A stretch of 64,000 bases of DNA from Paragorgia papillata (lineage: Eukaryota > Cnidaria > Anthozoa > Scleralcyonacea > Coralliidae). The notes beneath the pieces were generated by a model. The model made no database searches and was not told the DNA's origin. It was given only the letters and a program-made list of their open reading frames with translations. Made by a program: the position numbers and the translations under genes. The stretch lies in contig JAWNZC010000280.1 in the NCBI GenBank assembly GCA_035771165.1, positions 2,263,001 through 2,327,000 of the forward strand, given 5' to 3'. The first letter of the stretch is position 1, and every line of letters starts with the position of its first letter. Below are positions 1 through 9,477 of this stretch, in pieces.

Positions 1-10
1 TACACTTGAA

Positions 11-54
11 AGCCGTTTATTGTCTCGGTGTTCAAATCAGATAATAAACGGCTT
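11..54. repeat. short inverted repeat (hairpin)
   Basis: AGCCGTTTAT near position 11 is matched by its reverse complement in ATAAACGGCT near position 45, giving a stem with a loop of about 20 bases. It is probably the end of a hairpin MITE cut by the window edge. Confidence 0.5.
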
Positions 55-129
55 CTCGTGTATGATATACCGTATTACTTACAACATTTTAGTAACACTT
101 CTATTGCCATGACAACAAAGAGGTAGTTT

Positions 130-1495
130 TTGGATGGCTCAGACAGGATGTCTGAGGATTGTCCCTTTGACGAGTAAAACCGTCTGGTGTTAGACAGAGT
201 AAAACAATAAATGGACCATTTTTGGTCAGCTCAGACAGGAATGGGTTAATCACTTGTTAACTCATTGCTGTCTAGGATGTCTGAGGGTTCTCTCTTTGAT
301 GAGTAAAATCATCTGGTGTTAGACAGAGTAAAACAATAAAGGAACCATTTTTGGCCAGCTCAGGTACGAATGGGTTATAATCACTTGTTAATTCATTGCT
401 ACCTAGGGTGTCTGAGGGTTCTCTCTTTGATGAGTAAAATCATCTGGTGTTAGACAGAGTAAAACAATAAATGGACCATTTTTGACCAGCTCAAGCAGGA
501 ATAGGAAGGCTGAGGGTTCTCTCTTTGATGAGTAAAATCATCTGGTGTTAGACAGAGTAAAACAATAAAGGAACCATTTTTGGCCAGTTCAGGCAGGAAT
601 GGGTTAATCACTTGTTAAACTCATTGCTGTCTAGGATGTCTGAGGGTTCTCTCTTTGATGAGTAAAATCATCTGGTGTTAGACACAGTAAAACAATACAG
701 GGATCATTTTTAACCAGCTCAGGCAGGAATGGATTAATCACTTGTTAACTCATTTCTGCCTAGGATGTCTGAGGGATCTCTCTTTGATGAGTAAAATCAT
801 CTGGTGTTAGACAGAGTAAAACAATAAAGGAACCATTTTTGGCCAGCTCAGGCAGGAATGGGTTAATCACTTGTTAACTCATTGCTGTCTAGGATGTCTG
901 AAGGTTCTCCCTTTGATGAGTAAAATCATCTGGTGTTAGACACAGTAAAACAATAAAGGAACCATTTTTGGTCAGCTCATGCAGACAGGAATGGGTTTAA
1001 TAATCACTTGTTAACCCATTGCTACCTAGGATGTCTGAGGGTTCGTTCTTTGATGAGTAAAATCATCTGTTGTTAGACACAGTAAAACAATAAAGGGATC
1101 ATTTTTAACCAGCTCAGGCAGGAATCGATTAATCACTTGTTAACTCATTGCTGCCTAGGATGTCTGAGGGATCTCTCTTTGATGAGTAAAATCATCTGGT
1201 GTTAGACAGAGTAAAACAATAAAGGAACCATTTTTGACCAGCTCAGGTAGGAATGGGTTAATCACTTGTTAACTCATTGCTGCCTAGGATGTCTGAGGGA
1301 TCTCTCTTTGATGAGTAAAATCATCTGGTGTTAGACAGAGTAAAACAATAAAGGAACCATTTTTGACCAGGTCAGGTAGGAATGGGTTAATCACTTGTTA
1401 ACTCATTGCTGCCTAGGATGAGTGATGGTTCTCTTTTTGACGAGGATAATAGTTATTAAGGGGTCGTTTTTAGCCGGCTCATGCAGTAGGGGATT
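130..1495. repeat. minisatellite A, unit about 125 bp
   Basis: About eleven imperfect head-to-tail units. Each contains GATGAGTAAAATCATCTGG, then TTAGACAGAGTAAAACAATA, then a segment with AATCACTTGTTAACTCATTG. Units differ by substitutions and short deletions; the one near 480-600 lacks part of its end. The array lies upstream of the exon at 1791-1838 and therefore probably in an intron. Its core is the same motif that forms the 25-bp array further right. Confidence 0.9.
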
Positions 1496-1790
1496 AAAAA
1501 TGCTATACCATAACCTGAGAGACACAGTAGCTATACCTTAGCTTGGAAACTTTTGACTTAAAACATGTTTAGCTAACTACTGGTAGTACTAGCTTTTGTC
1601 GTCAAACTGTGGCATAGTTTCGAATAAGCAAATTGAAACAAATAGGCTAAACCGAAGCAAATTGAACAATAATATACAGGTGCATATTTAGCAACCTTTT
1701 CTAGTAATTGGCTTATAGGTTTGCTTTGAAACTTATATAAAAGACCCAAAATGTTTTTTGTTGAGATTCATCTTTTTCCTGTTTATACAG

Positions 1791-1838
1791 AAGTGGTTGA
1801 GGCATTCACGAAAGGGATTGGTAAAGCTACAGATTCAG
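1791..1838 (+). CDS. candidate internal exon 1 of an unrecognised gene
   Basis: A 48-bp exon candidate. It is preceded by a pyrimidine-rich tract ending in CAG and followed by GTAAAA. Entered with two bases completing the previous codon, it reads VVEAFTKGIGKATDS and leaves one base (G). That phase joins the exon at 5277, whose first two bases complete a Gly codon. A shared phase and an open frame across a 3.4-kb intron are unlikely by chance, but the exon is very short. The protein family is not recognised. The intron contains the 25-bp minisatellite, a 5S-derived repeat and a MITE. Confidence 0.5.
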
Positions 1839-1924
1839 GTAAAAATACTTTTATTCTGTATGTATAGGGTCTAGTAGTTCATATATGATCTTAATTGAAC
1901 TTGTTAAGACTAATATTAACCCAT

Positions 1925-3018
1925 TGCTTCTTAGGATGCCTGAGGGTTCTCCCTTTGACGAGTAAAATATAGTCTGGTGTTAGGCAGAGTAAAATAGTCT
2001 GGTGTTAGACAGAGTAAAATAGTCTGGTGTTAGGCAGAATAAAATAGTCTAGTGTTAGACAGAGTAAAATAGTCTGGTGTTGGACAGAGTAAAATAGCTG
2101 GTGTTAGTCAGAGTAAAATAGTCTGATGTTAGACACAGTAAAACAGTCTGGTGTTTGACACAGTAAAATAATCTGGTGTTAGACACAGTAAAATAGTCTG
2201 GTGTTAGACACAGTAAGATAGTCTGATGTTAGACAGAGTAAAATAGTCTGGTGTTAGACACAGTAAGATAGTCTGATGTTAGACAGAGTAAAATAGTTTG
2301 GTGTTTGACACAGTAAAATAATCTGGTGTTAGACACAGTAAAATAGTCTGGTGTTTGGACACAGTAAAATAGTCTGGTGTTAGACCAAGTAAAATAGTCT
2401 GGTGTTAGACACAGTAAAATAGTCTGGTGTTATCCAGAATAAAATAGTCTAGTGTTAGACAGAGTAAAATAGTCTGGTATTAGACAGAGTAAAATAGTCT
2501 GGTGTTTGACACAGTAAAATAATCTGGTGTTAGACACAGTAAAATAGTCTGGTGTTAGGACACAGTAAAATAGTCTGGTGTTTGACACAGTAAAATAGTC
2601 TGGTGTTAGACCAAGTAAAATAGTCTGGTGTTAGACACAGTAAAATAGTCTGGTGTTATCCAGAATAAAATAGTCTAGTGTTAGACAGAGTAAAATAGTC
2701 TGGTGTTAGACAGAGTAAAATAGTCTGGTGTTAGACAGAGTAAAATAGTCTGGTGTTAGACAGAGTAAAATAGTCTGGTGTTAGACACAGTAAAATAGTC
2801 TGGTGTTAGACAGAGTAAAATAGTCTGGTGTTAGACAGAGTAAAATAGTCTGATGTTAGACAGAGTAAAATAGTCTGGTGTTAGAGAGAGTAAAATAGTC
2901 TGGTGTTAGACAGAGTAAAATAGTCTGGTGTTAGACAGAGTAAAATAGTCTGATGTTAGACAGAGTAAAATAGTCTGGTGTTAGACAGAGTAAAATAGTC
3001 TGGTGTTAGACAGAGTAA
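1925..3018. repeat. minisatellite B, about 42 copies of a 25-bp unit
   Basis: The unit is roughly AGTCTGGTGTTAGACAGAGT followed by AAAAT. Variants (GACACAG, GATGTTAG, GACCAAG, ATCCAGAA) recur in blocks, showing higher-order duplication: the stretch near 2290-2440 reappears near 2490-2650. There are no spacers between units. The motif is the core of minisatellite A and also occurs singly near 38.05, 45.10 and 46.59 kb. Confidence 0.93.
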
Positions 3019-3024
3019 AGGGAG

Positions 3025-3255
3025 AACTATGGGGAGCACGGGTGACGAGTGCTGTCAGGGCGCTGCCTCTCACCAAAAGTTAAGCCTGGTTACACGGGGT
3101 TAGTACTTGGATGGATGGGTGACCATCTTGGAATAGCCGCGTTCTCGAGCTTGGGACTTATGTTGATAGAGTTTAGTTGGTCTCTCCTGTGCTCCAAGGG
3201 TATTTTGCCAGGTTCTCCGGTCCCCCCCCCCCCCCTCCATAAAATCAACACCTAA
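3025..3255 (+). repeat. 5S rRNA-derived SINE-like repeat, copy 1
   Basis: Positions 3075-3141 match the internal promoter half of 5S rRNA: AAGTTAAGC (box A region), then GTTAGTACTTGGATGG and GGGTGACC (box C region). The 5S 5' and 3' ends are missing and a non-5S tail follows, including CTTGGGACT and TCTCCTGTGCT and ending in a C-rich tract. The same head plus tail recurs in diverged form near 34.35 kb, so this is a dispersed 5S-headed element rather than a 5S gene. Transcription by RNA polymerase III would be expected only if boxes A and C still function. Confidence 0.8.
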
Positions 3256-4300
3256 CATCTTAGCTGTGATCCGTCGTCTGAACTATGTCGTATGGCGGCA
3301 GCCTGGAGCGCCTTTGATATATCGAAAACGGCCACGTTTGACCTGCGTCCTTCGCAGGTAAAATGAGAAGAATTTAACTATTTATTGAAATGGATAAAAA
3401 TATAGAAATCTATGTACAAATTTTTTACAAAGTTATCTTAGTTATAATATTTGTTGGTTAAGTTTTTGAAAGATTCGATTGAGAGATACTCGTATTTATC
3501 AACAATTTCGTTTGGTAAAGTGTTCCAAGACACGGCTCCGCGATATGAAAAGCTATGTTTTAAGAAGTTTGTTGTTGGTTTGTGTCATAGTCGTCGGATG
3601 GAATAGACAATGGTTTGCTATGTGTGTGCTTTCCTTTCTTCATGACTTTCCATGGTTCGTGACGATGGTGATGGTTAGTGTTGTTGTCTTGATCTTGATA
3701 GTATTCTGTTTGACGTAACTTTTGTTGAACTTGACAATCAAAATTTAAACAAATATATATTGCCATTAGAGTGCAGGTGATACACTTCAACTTTATAGTT
3801 TATATCCCGCCGTTTGACAGAGAAAACTTCACGATCGACTGGGTATGCGCAAAAAACGGTAATTTGACCGTGCGCAAAAGGCCTGAGACAAGCAGCAGAA
3901 TAGAAATCCATTTTCGTACCTTTATTAACCTGTTGCAACGTTCTGAATTTTTTATGTACTATTTAAAACACGTACTGCGAATGTTTTAAATGGCTTCAAA
4001 AACTATCCATATAATAAGCTCATATAGACATCAATTTTGAAAAATTTAAGTTGTCCGAGCCGCAAAATCGAAGAAAAAATTCATCGAAAATAGTGAGCGT
4101 GTCTCTATCACATATAGAGACACGTCACGGTCATGATTTTCCTTTGTGTTTTCCTCATGAATTATTACTGAGTTTTTGAAGAAACTGTTTGAAACTTCCT
4201 ACCAATATTTAAATGATGGAAAGCTATATCCAGTTCAACGACGACTGACGATTTCCCAGCAAATATGTGAAAATGACGTAATGTCGGAATCCTGATAAGG
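3256..4300. other. intronic DNA with no recognised feature
   Basis: AT-rich sequence with short open frames on both strands that overlap one another and show no family signature. No repeat, RNA gene or splice-bounded exon could be supported. A short imperfect duplication of GTGTCTCTATCACATATAG with its flank (4095-4130) is the only local structure. Confidence 0.5.
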
Positions 4301-4304
4301 ACAT

Positions 4305-4385
4305 CCGACATCCTGGCTCAGGGGCCCCTGTTGACAGGGGACCCCCGGCTTTTGCCGGGCAGCGCCTATAGGAGTTACGCCACTG
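4305..4385 (-). mobile_element. hAT-type terminal fragment
   Basis: Read on the minus strand, the segment begins CAGTGGCGTAAC at 4385, a terminus style typical of hAT elements, followed by GC-rich sequence with internal hairpins (CCCGG and GGGGCCCC stems). The partner terminus and an 8-bp duplication were not found nearby, so only one end is supported. Confidence 0.5.
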
Positions 4386-4736
4386 AAATCACGTAATGTT
4401 TTAGTTAGCCTGTACGCTAAGTTGAAGCAAAACAAATGCTGTGTAAAATAGATAGCTGTACTGTACTGTACTGTATTGTACTGCACACTAAATTGTCGAC
4501 TGAAGTACTTATCATCTTATAATTTTCAAACTTCAGTTTCTCTCCTCGATTTCTACCAAACAGAGCCTGGGGGACGCTGTGTTAAACAAAGTTTGTAGTG
4601 GCCAAATGACTTACTGTCCAAATCCTGCGGGATACTCGATTATAATTTTAATCTATTTTCTCTGATCTTATGTAGTGCATACCTAATGCGTTGTCGATAT
4701 AAATAGGTAATTGTACGGAAGCATTTTATAAACATG

Positions 4737-5222
4737 CTGTTACACGATGCGATTTTTTCTTGCAAATTGCAACAAATCACTGAATGTTGCAAGTTGCAAA
4801 AAAAATGGCATCGTGTAACACCCCGTAGCAACTTGCAATTTTGTTATTTTTGCCGTGTTGCAAGTTCCAAGAAAAGTTGGATGGGTTCTACTTTTTTCTG
4901 CAATTTGCAACAAAGTTCGCAAGTTGCTGAACGTGTAACACCCTTCCTGCAACTTGCAACACAATTCTTTTCAATGCTAGCCAATCCGGTGTGAGAATTT
5001 CGGGATACCGCGCGCACTCGAAACTGGGGCCAAACGCTCCTTGGCGGATCAACCTGACGATTCGCTCTCCTTTTGGGGTTGGAGGCTAGCCCCACCCCCA
5101 GCCTCAAAAGGACAGCCGCTCGCAAGGTACGTGACGATACATATTCGAGGCAAATGTGTTTGCGTGTAACACCCCTGTAGGCAACTTGTTGCAATGCAAG
5201 AAAAATCGCATCGCGTAAAACA
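4737..5222. mobile_element. MITE with about 28-bp terminal inverted repeats
   Basis: Left end TTACACGATGCGATTTTTTC is matched by the reverse complement of AAAAATCGCATCGCGTAAAA at the right end. The interior repeats GTGTAACACC and TTGCAAGTTGC motifs several times in both orientations, giving many small hairpins. There is no coding sequence. It lies in the intron between the two plus-strand exons and ends about 55 bp before the second. Confidence 0.7.
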
Positions 5223-5276
5223 GTAGCTTAAGTGTGTCTTGCAATTCTTACATAAATCTGTTATCTTTTGTAACAG

Positions 5277-5448
5277 GCAAATCAAGTCATTTAGACCAAA
5301 CCGAACCATCGGTATTGGAAGGAGGTCAATTCATCCAGCCGTCCAAAACATACGTGTCACAATCAATTGGCGAAACGAGTTCAACTGTATCCGTTTACAA
5401 GTTTTGTCAAAATGCGTTTTGGTATCGACCGAATCATATACGCAAACG
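5277..5448 (+). CDS. candidate internal exon 2 of an unrecognised gene
   Basis: A 172-bp exon candidate: acceptor TTTTGTAACAG just upstream, donor GTAGGT just downstream. Its frame, set by the one base carried from the exon at 1791-1838, is open throughout and reads KSSHLDQTEPSVLEGG at the start and KFCQNAFWYRPNHIRK near the end. It leaves two bases of a codon at the donor. The composition (Ser/Thr/Gln-rich, then aromatic/basic) looks protein-like, but no domain is recognised. A competing open frame (5239-5604) runs past the donor and has less protein-like composition. The next exon was not identified with confidence. Confidence 0.6.
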
Positions 5449-5599
5449 GTAGGTCTTAAACTATATCACATTTTGAAGACGTTAACCCTTTACTGGCCAG
5501 AGTTGCCTTTTGGTAACTTATTAATTTTACTCTGGCTTTTTCTCGTCAAGGGGAGAGCTCCCGGAAACCTGGCCAATAAAGGGTTAAAAACTATCACAA

Positions 5600-6240
5600 A
5601 GTAGCATTGGATTCTAGGAGAACCAAGGAGAAGCAAAAAGGCAGATCTTTAAATTTCCAGTAGAATATTGACTAACATTAACCACAGTTCCTTATCATTT
5701 CATTCAAGAAAGAGTTCGTCCACAGTACGTCCAGACTACTGGAGATTGGCAACCAAAAACAAAGAGAAGCAACAAGGCAGATCTTTCCAGCAGAATATCG
5801 ACCAACATTAACCACAGTTCCTTATCATTTCATTCAAGAAAGAGTTCGTCCACAGTACGTCCAGACCATTGGAAATTGGCAACCTAAGACTTCACAAAGG
5901 ATCGTTGAAGTCTACGGAAACCAAAGAGAAGCAACAAAGCAGATCTTTCCAGCAGAATATCGACCAAGAGCAACCACAGTTCCTTATCATAGCATTTAAG
6001 AAAGAGTTCATCCACAGTACGTCCAGACCATTGGAAATTGGCAACCTAAGACTCCACAAAGGATCGTTGGAGTCCACGGAAACCAAGGAGAAGCAACAAG
6101 GCAGATCTTTCCAGCGGAATATCGACCAACAGTAACCACAGTTCCTTATCATAGCATTTGAGAAAGAGTTCATCCACAGTACGTCCAGACCATTGGCAAC
6201 CTAAGACTTCACAAAGGATCGTTGGAGTCTACGGAAACGA
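5600..6240 (+). repeat. tandem repeat, unit about 162 bp
   Basis: Three to four copies of a unit containing ACCACAGTTCCTTATCAT, AAAGAGTT(C/T)(A/G)TCCACAG and GCAGATCTTTCCAGC. The first copies lack about 30 bp. The last two units are 162 bp, a multiple of three, so one frame stays open across them (5869-6135) and encodes a repeated Lys/Gln-rich peptide containing KGSLESTETKEKQQ. No start context or splice sites support translation; the open frame is likely a by-product of the unit length. Confidence 0.75.
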
Positions 6241-6462
6241 AAGACATGTAAATAATCGAGACACATAAATTGTCGTTTCTTATAACAGAAGTAATATTCT
6301 GACAATGAATTTGAGAAATAGATTAGTTTAGAAATAGTCATTAGAGAACATTAACTTTTTTTTATAAGATTTATATTAAAGAAGCATTGAAGAATCAGAC
6401 ATAATTTAACGCTACTCTGGCTTAAAAGTTTTTTGAACGTAGCTTACAAAGTTACTCTTCAT

Positions 6463-6502
6463 GACCCAACGTTTCGACACTCCGGTCTAGTGTCTTCATC
6501 AG
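6463..6502 (-). ncRNA. hammerhead ribozyme-like core, copy 1
   Basis: On the minus strand: CTGATGA (6502-6496), one extra A, GACACT and AGTGTC forming a perfect 6-bp stem around a 7-base loop, GAAA (6475-6472), then a 9-base segment that can close a 2-bp stem III before a GTC (6465-6463). These are the parts of a minimal type I hammerhead as known from Penelope-like elements and metazoan retrozymes. The extra A before stem II departs from the canonical core and stem I is not clear in the monomer, so activity is doubtful. Confidence 0.45.
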
Positions 6503-7496
6503 AGGCACAGAATAGTAATACAGCCAGAAGTCCAACTCGCGTCGGAACCTTTGAAGTTTATGTCCTCGCGCATGTCGCCTCGCGCATCTTGATTCGTCGC
6601 CATCCTACGCAATCCTGGCAAGTTTTCCCGGCAGTTTTGACCTTCAAAGCAAGGTTAAAACTGCCGGGGGGACGTGCCAGGATTGGGTAGGATGGCGTAG
6701 GACCACAGGGAGCCCAACTCTGACGCCTGTGATGTTTCCTTCCTCTTTTTCTTGTTTTATTATATCGAGCTTCTGACTGAAAACCGAGGCCGCTTTACAG
6801 TTGTGTAAGCTGGGATCGCGGCGCTTCTCTTAACAGTTGGTAATATATGCATATATATGCAAATTGCAGCGCGCGGTAATTTCAATCTCGAAACAGCTGG
6901 GGGCTTCTGTGTCACGTGAATGGCGCGTGACGCTCGCTGAAAGTTGAGACGACTAAACACGCAGTGCGGGAAAACACGTGTTCTATCACACCGCGGGTGT
7001 TCCTCCAACGTCAATATTTTCAAGCTCGAATTACTACGACACAGAACGCAGCACTGCGTGTTTAGTCGTCTCAGCTTTCAGTGAGCGTCACGCGCCATTC
7101 ACGTGGAACAGAAGCCCCCAGCTGTTTCGAGATTCAAATTACCGCGCGCTGCAATTTGCATATATATGCATATATTACCAACTGCTAAGAGAAGCGCCGC
7201 GATCCCAGCTTACACAACTGTTAAGCGGCCTTGGTTTTCAGTCAGAAGCTCAATATAATGAAACAAAAAAAGAGGAAGGACCATCACAGGCGTCAGAGCT
7301 GGGCTCCTTGTGGTCCTACGCCATCCTACGCAATCCTGGCACGTCCCCCCGGCAGTTTTAACCTTCTTTTGAAGGTGAAAACTGCCGGGGAAACTTGCCA
7401 GGATTGCGTAGGATGGCGACAAATCAAGATGCGCGAGGCGACATGCGCGAGGACACAAACTTCAAAGGTTCCAACGCGAGTTGGACTTCTGTGCCT

Positions 7497-7514
7497 CTGA
7501 TGAAGACACTAGAC
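7497..7514 (+). ncRNA. hammerhead-like core, 5' half only
   Basis: CTGATGAAGACACTAGAC is identical to the 5' half of the other two copies, but the sequence then switches to the repeated arm (ATCACAGGCG), so stem II and the GAAA box are lost. This marks a rearrangement breakpoint inside the foldback. Confidence 0.5.
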
Positions 7515-8203
7515 CATCACAGGCGTCAGAGTTGGGCTCCCTGTGGTAGGACATTGCGTAGGATGGCGTAAAATATCGCGCATGCGCCTTGAAGAAATGC
7601 GGACAAGTTTTCACTCGAGTTGGACTTCTGGTTGTATTACTATTCTGTGTGAGAGGTGATCGTTGTGAAGACAGGTGCTATAATATACTCTCGTACAACC
7701 ATTGATGACGTTACCTATCAACAAGATGCAAATAGGCTTCCGGCAGTAGACCGCCATCTTTCTCCTCCGCAGAGCCTTTCCGTGCCAGCGGTATCCACGC
7801 GAAGCCTCTGCGGAGGGAGAGGACCGCTGTCATCATGATTTAATGCAGCGTGGGCGCTATTGAAGTGCCAAGCTTCCAAACAACGTCTTTGGCGGTATCG
7901 TGGATTGGTAGTAATCATTTTTAATTACTACCAATAATTAATTACTACCAATCCACGATACCGCCAAAGACGTCGTTTGGAAGCTTGGCACATCAATAGC
8001 GTCCACGCACCATTAAATCATGATGACGGCGGTCCTCTCCCTCCGCAGAGGCTTCGCGTGGATACCGCTGGCACGGAAATCCTCTGCGGAGGAGAAAGAT
8101 GGCGGTCTACTGTTGGAAGCCTATTTGCATCTTGTTGATAGGTAACGTCATCAATGGTTGTATGAGTGTATAAATATGGCACCTGTCTTCACAACGATCA
8201 CCT

Positions 8204-8243
8204 CTGATGAAGACATTAGATCGGAGTGTTGAAACGTTGGGTC
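8204..8243 (+). ncRNA. hammerhead ribozyme-like core, copy 2
   Basis: CTGATGA (8204-8210), extra A, GACATT pairing with AGTGTT through wobble pairs, GAAA (8231-8234), then GTC (8241-8243). Relative to copy 1 both sides of stem II have changed yet still pair. The same caveats apply: an extra A before stem II and no clear stem I. Confidence 0.42.
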
Positions 8244-8486
8244 ATGAACAGTAACTTTTTAAGCTACGTTCAAAAAACTTTTCAGCCAGAGTAGCGTTAA
8301 ACTATGTCTGATTCTTCACCTGCCTGCGTTGGGAATTTATTTGTTGCGTTGAATAATGTTCAGTTACATTTGTGAGTTTTTCAATTGCGTATAAAAACGC
8401 TATGAAAACGCATAGGTGTGGACATATTGGCCTAATTCCTACACAGAGCTATACGTAAAAACTCACAACTTGTTCACGGTTGTCAA

Positions 8487-8578
8487 CAGCCACGCTTGAT
8501 GCGACATTTTTAACGCAATGTTTTCAGTGGCGCAGCCACGTTTGATGCGACATTTTTAACGCGATGTTTTCAGTGGCG
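8487..8578. repeat. 46-bp tandem duplication abutting a hAT terminus
   Basis: Two consecutive 46-bp units with CAGCCACG(C/T)TTGATGCG and CATTTTTAACGC, each ending in ATGTTTTCAGTGGCG. The second unit runs into the terminus of the hAT element at 8571, so the target site plus the first bases of the terminus appear twice. Confidence 0.75.
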
Positions 8579-9071
8579 TAGCCAGGGTCTTGGGTTTGGG
8601 GGGGGGGGGGCAAGAACCTCAATCACCTAGGGGGGTCCGGAAAATGTTGTCTCCCCCCGGAAAATTTTGGATTTCTAGGGTCTCGGAAACACTATTTCCT
8701 GCATTTTGAGGCAAGTATTTAAGAGTAATCTGAAAGCCATAAATTACATAATTTTGTTGAAATCAAACCAGAACATAGAATGATACACATCAGAATATCT
8801 TTACATTTATTTATAAACAAGTCGTAAATGTAAAAACAAGTTGGAGGCATTTTGTATAGACCTTAGTATTGTAATTTATAGCATATGCATGCCTGCAATA
8901 TATATAACACATCACTATATACTCACTTGGACTTAAAACAACTGTACCCCCCCCCCCCCTACAAGTTTCTCCACGGATTTAAACTTCACGAGAACGGTCT
9001 TGGAGACCATTGGGGGGGGGGGGGTGACCGCCCACCCCTTCACCCCTCACCCCCTCTTGGCTATGCCACTG
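8571..9071. mobile_element. non-autonomous hAT element N1 (501 bp)
   Basis: Begins CAGTGGCGTAGCCAGG and ends with the inverted CTTGGCTATGCCACTG. It is flanked by an exact 8-bp duplication GATGTTTT (8563-8570 and 9072-9079), the signature of hAT transposition. The interior has G- and C-homopolymers and a GGTCCGGAAAA...TTTCCTGCATT block shared with the other hAT-type elements at 11.5, 13.7 and 58.5 kb. It contains no transposase. Confidence 0.93.
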
Positions 9072-9317
9072 GATGTTTTGAATGCCACGGGCACCGCTTT
9101 TTAGCACTGTGTCTGGTTTCCTTATGGCTTTCTTACTAAGAACATTAAAGTATTCTTTTTCCAAAGTTCCATCAGCCGTCTCCACCAAGGTTGGTAATTG
9201 GCATGTACTGGAATTTAATTCGGCAGTAAGCAAGTAGACCTCTTCTTCATCGCTAATGCTGGAAGATGAATGACTTTCCAATTTTAAAAGCAATAAAACA
9301 GGCAAGTATATAATAAG

Positions 9318-9434
9318 CTAAAGGCCTGCGCTAAACGTCGCACAATAGACGAGTTGAATTCAGACGAATTGAATTCAAATTAACTTCGTCTGAATTCAAT
9401 TCGTCTATTGTGCGACGTTTAGCGCAGGCCTAAG
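9318..9434. mobile_element. hairpin MITE, near-perfect palindrome
   Basis: Arms of about 48 bp (AGGCCTGCGCTAAACGTCGC... and its reverse complement) around a loop of about 16 bases rich in GAATTC. Only one or two mismatches between arms, so it is a recent or homogenised palindrome. Confidence 0.8.
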
Positions 9435-9477
9435 AATTATAGTCTTAAATACAACATTCACATAACACAGATAATAC

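Larger units (their letters stand above)
6386..8318. mobile_element. nested foldback element, 1.9 kb
   Basis: Outer arms 6388-6510 and 8200-8316 are inverted copies of each other (GAATCAGACATA... matched by ...TATGTCTGATTC). Inside are two further palindromes: 6496-7514 (arms about 500 bp, centre near 7005) and about 7640-8200 (arms about 270 bp, centre near 7930). The arms of the first contain their own hairpin (about 6599-6696 and 7320-7418) built from CCATCCTACGCAATCCTGGC. A partial third copy of the arm lies at 7515-7640. No coding sequence is credible. The arrangement resembles foldback elements or tandem-inverted Penelope-like terminal repeats; which one is not settled. Confidence 0.85.

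Noticed and set aside
1925..3018. The 25-bp repeat array as a CRISPR array
   Set aside because: Units are contiguous with no spacers, the unit varies, there are no cas genes and the DNA is clearly eukaryotic. It is a minisatellite.
3049..3255. 68-codon frame over the 5S-like segment
   Set aside because: It covers a 5S rRNA-derived repeat and ends in a C homopolymer; no splice or start support.
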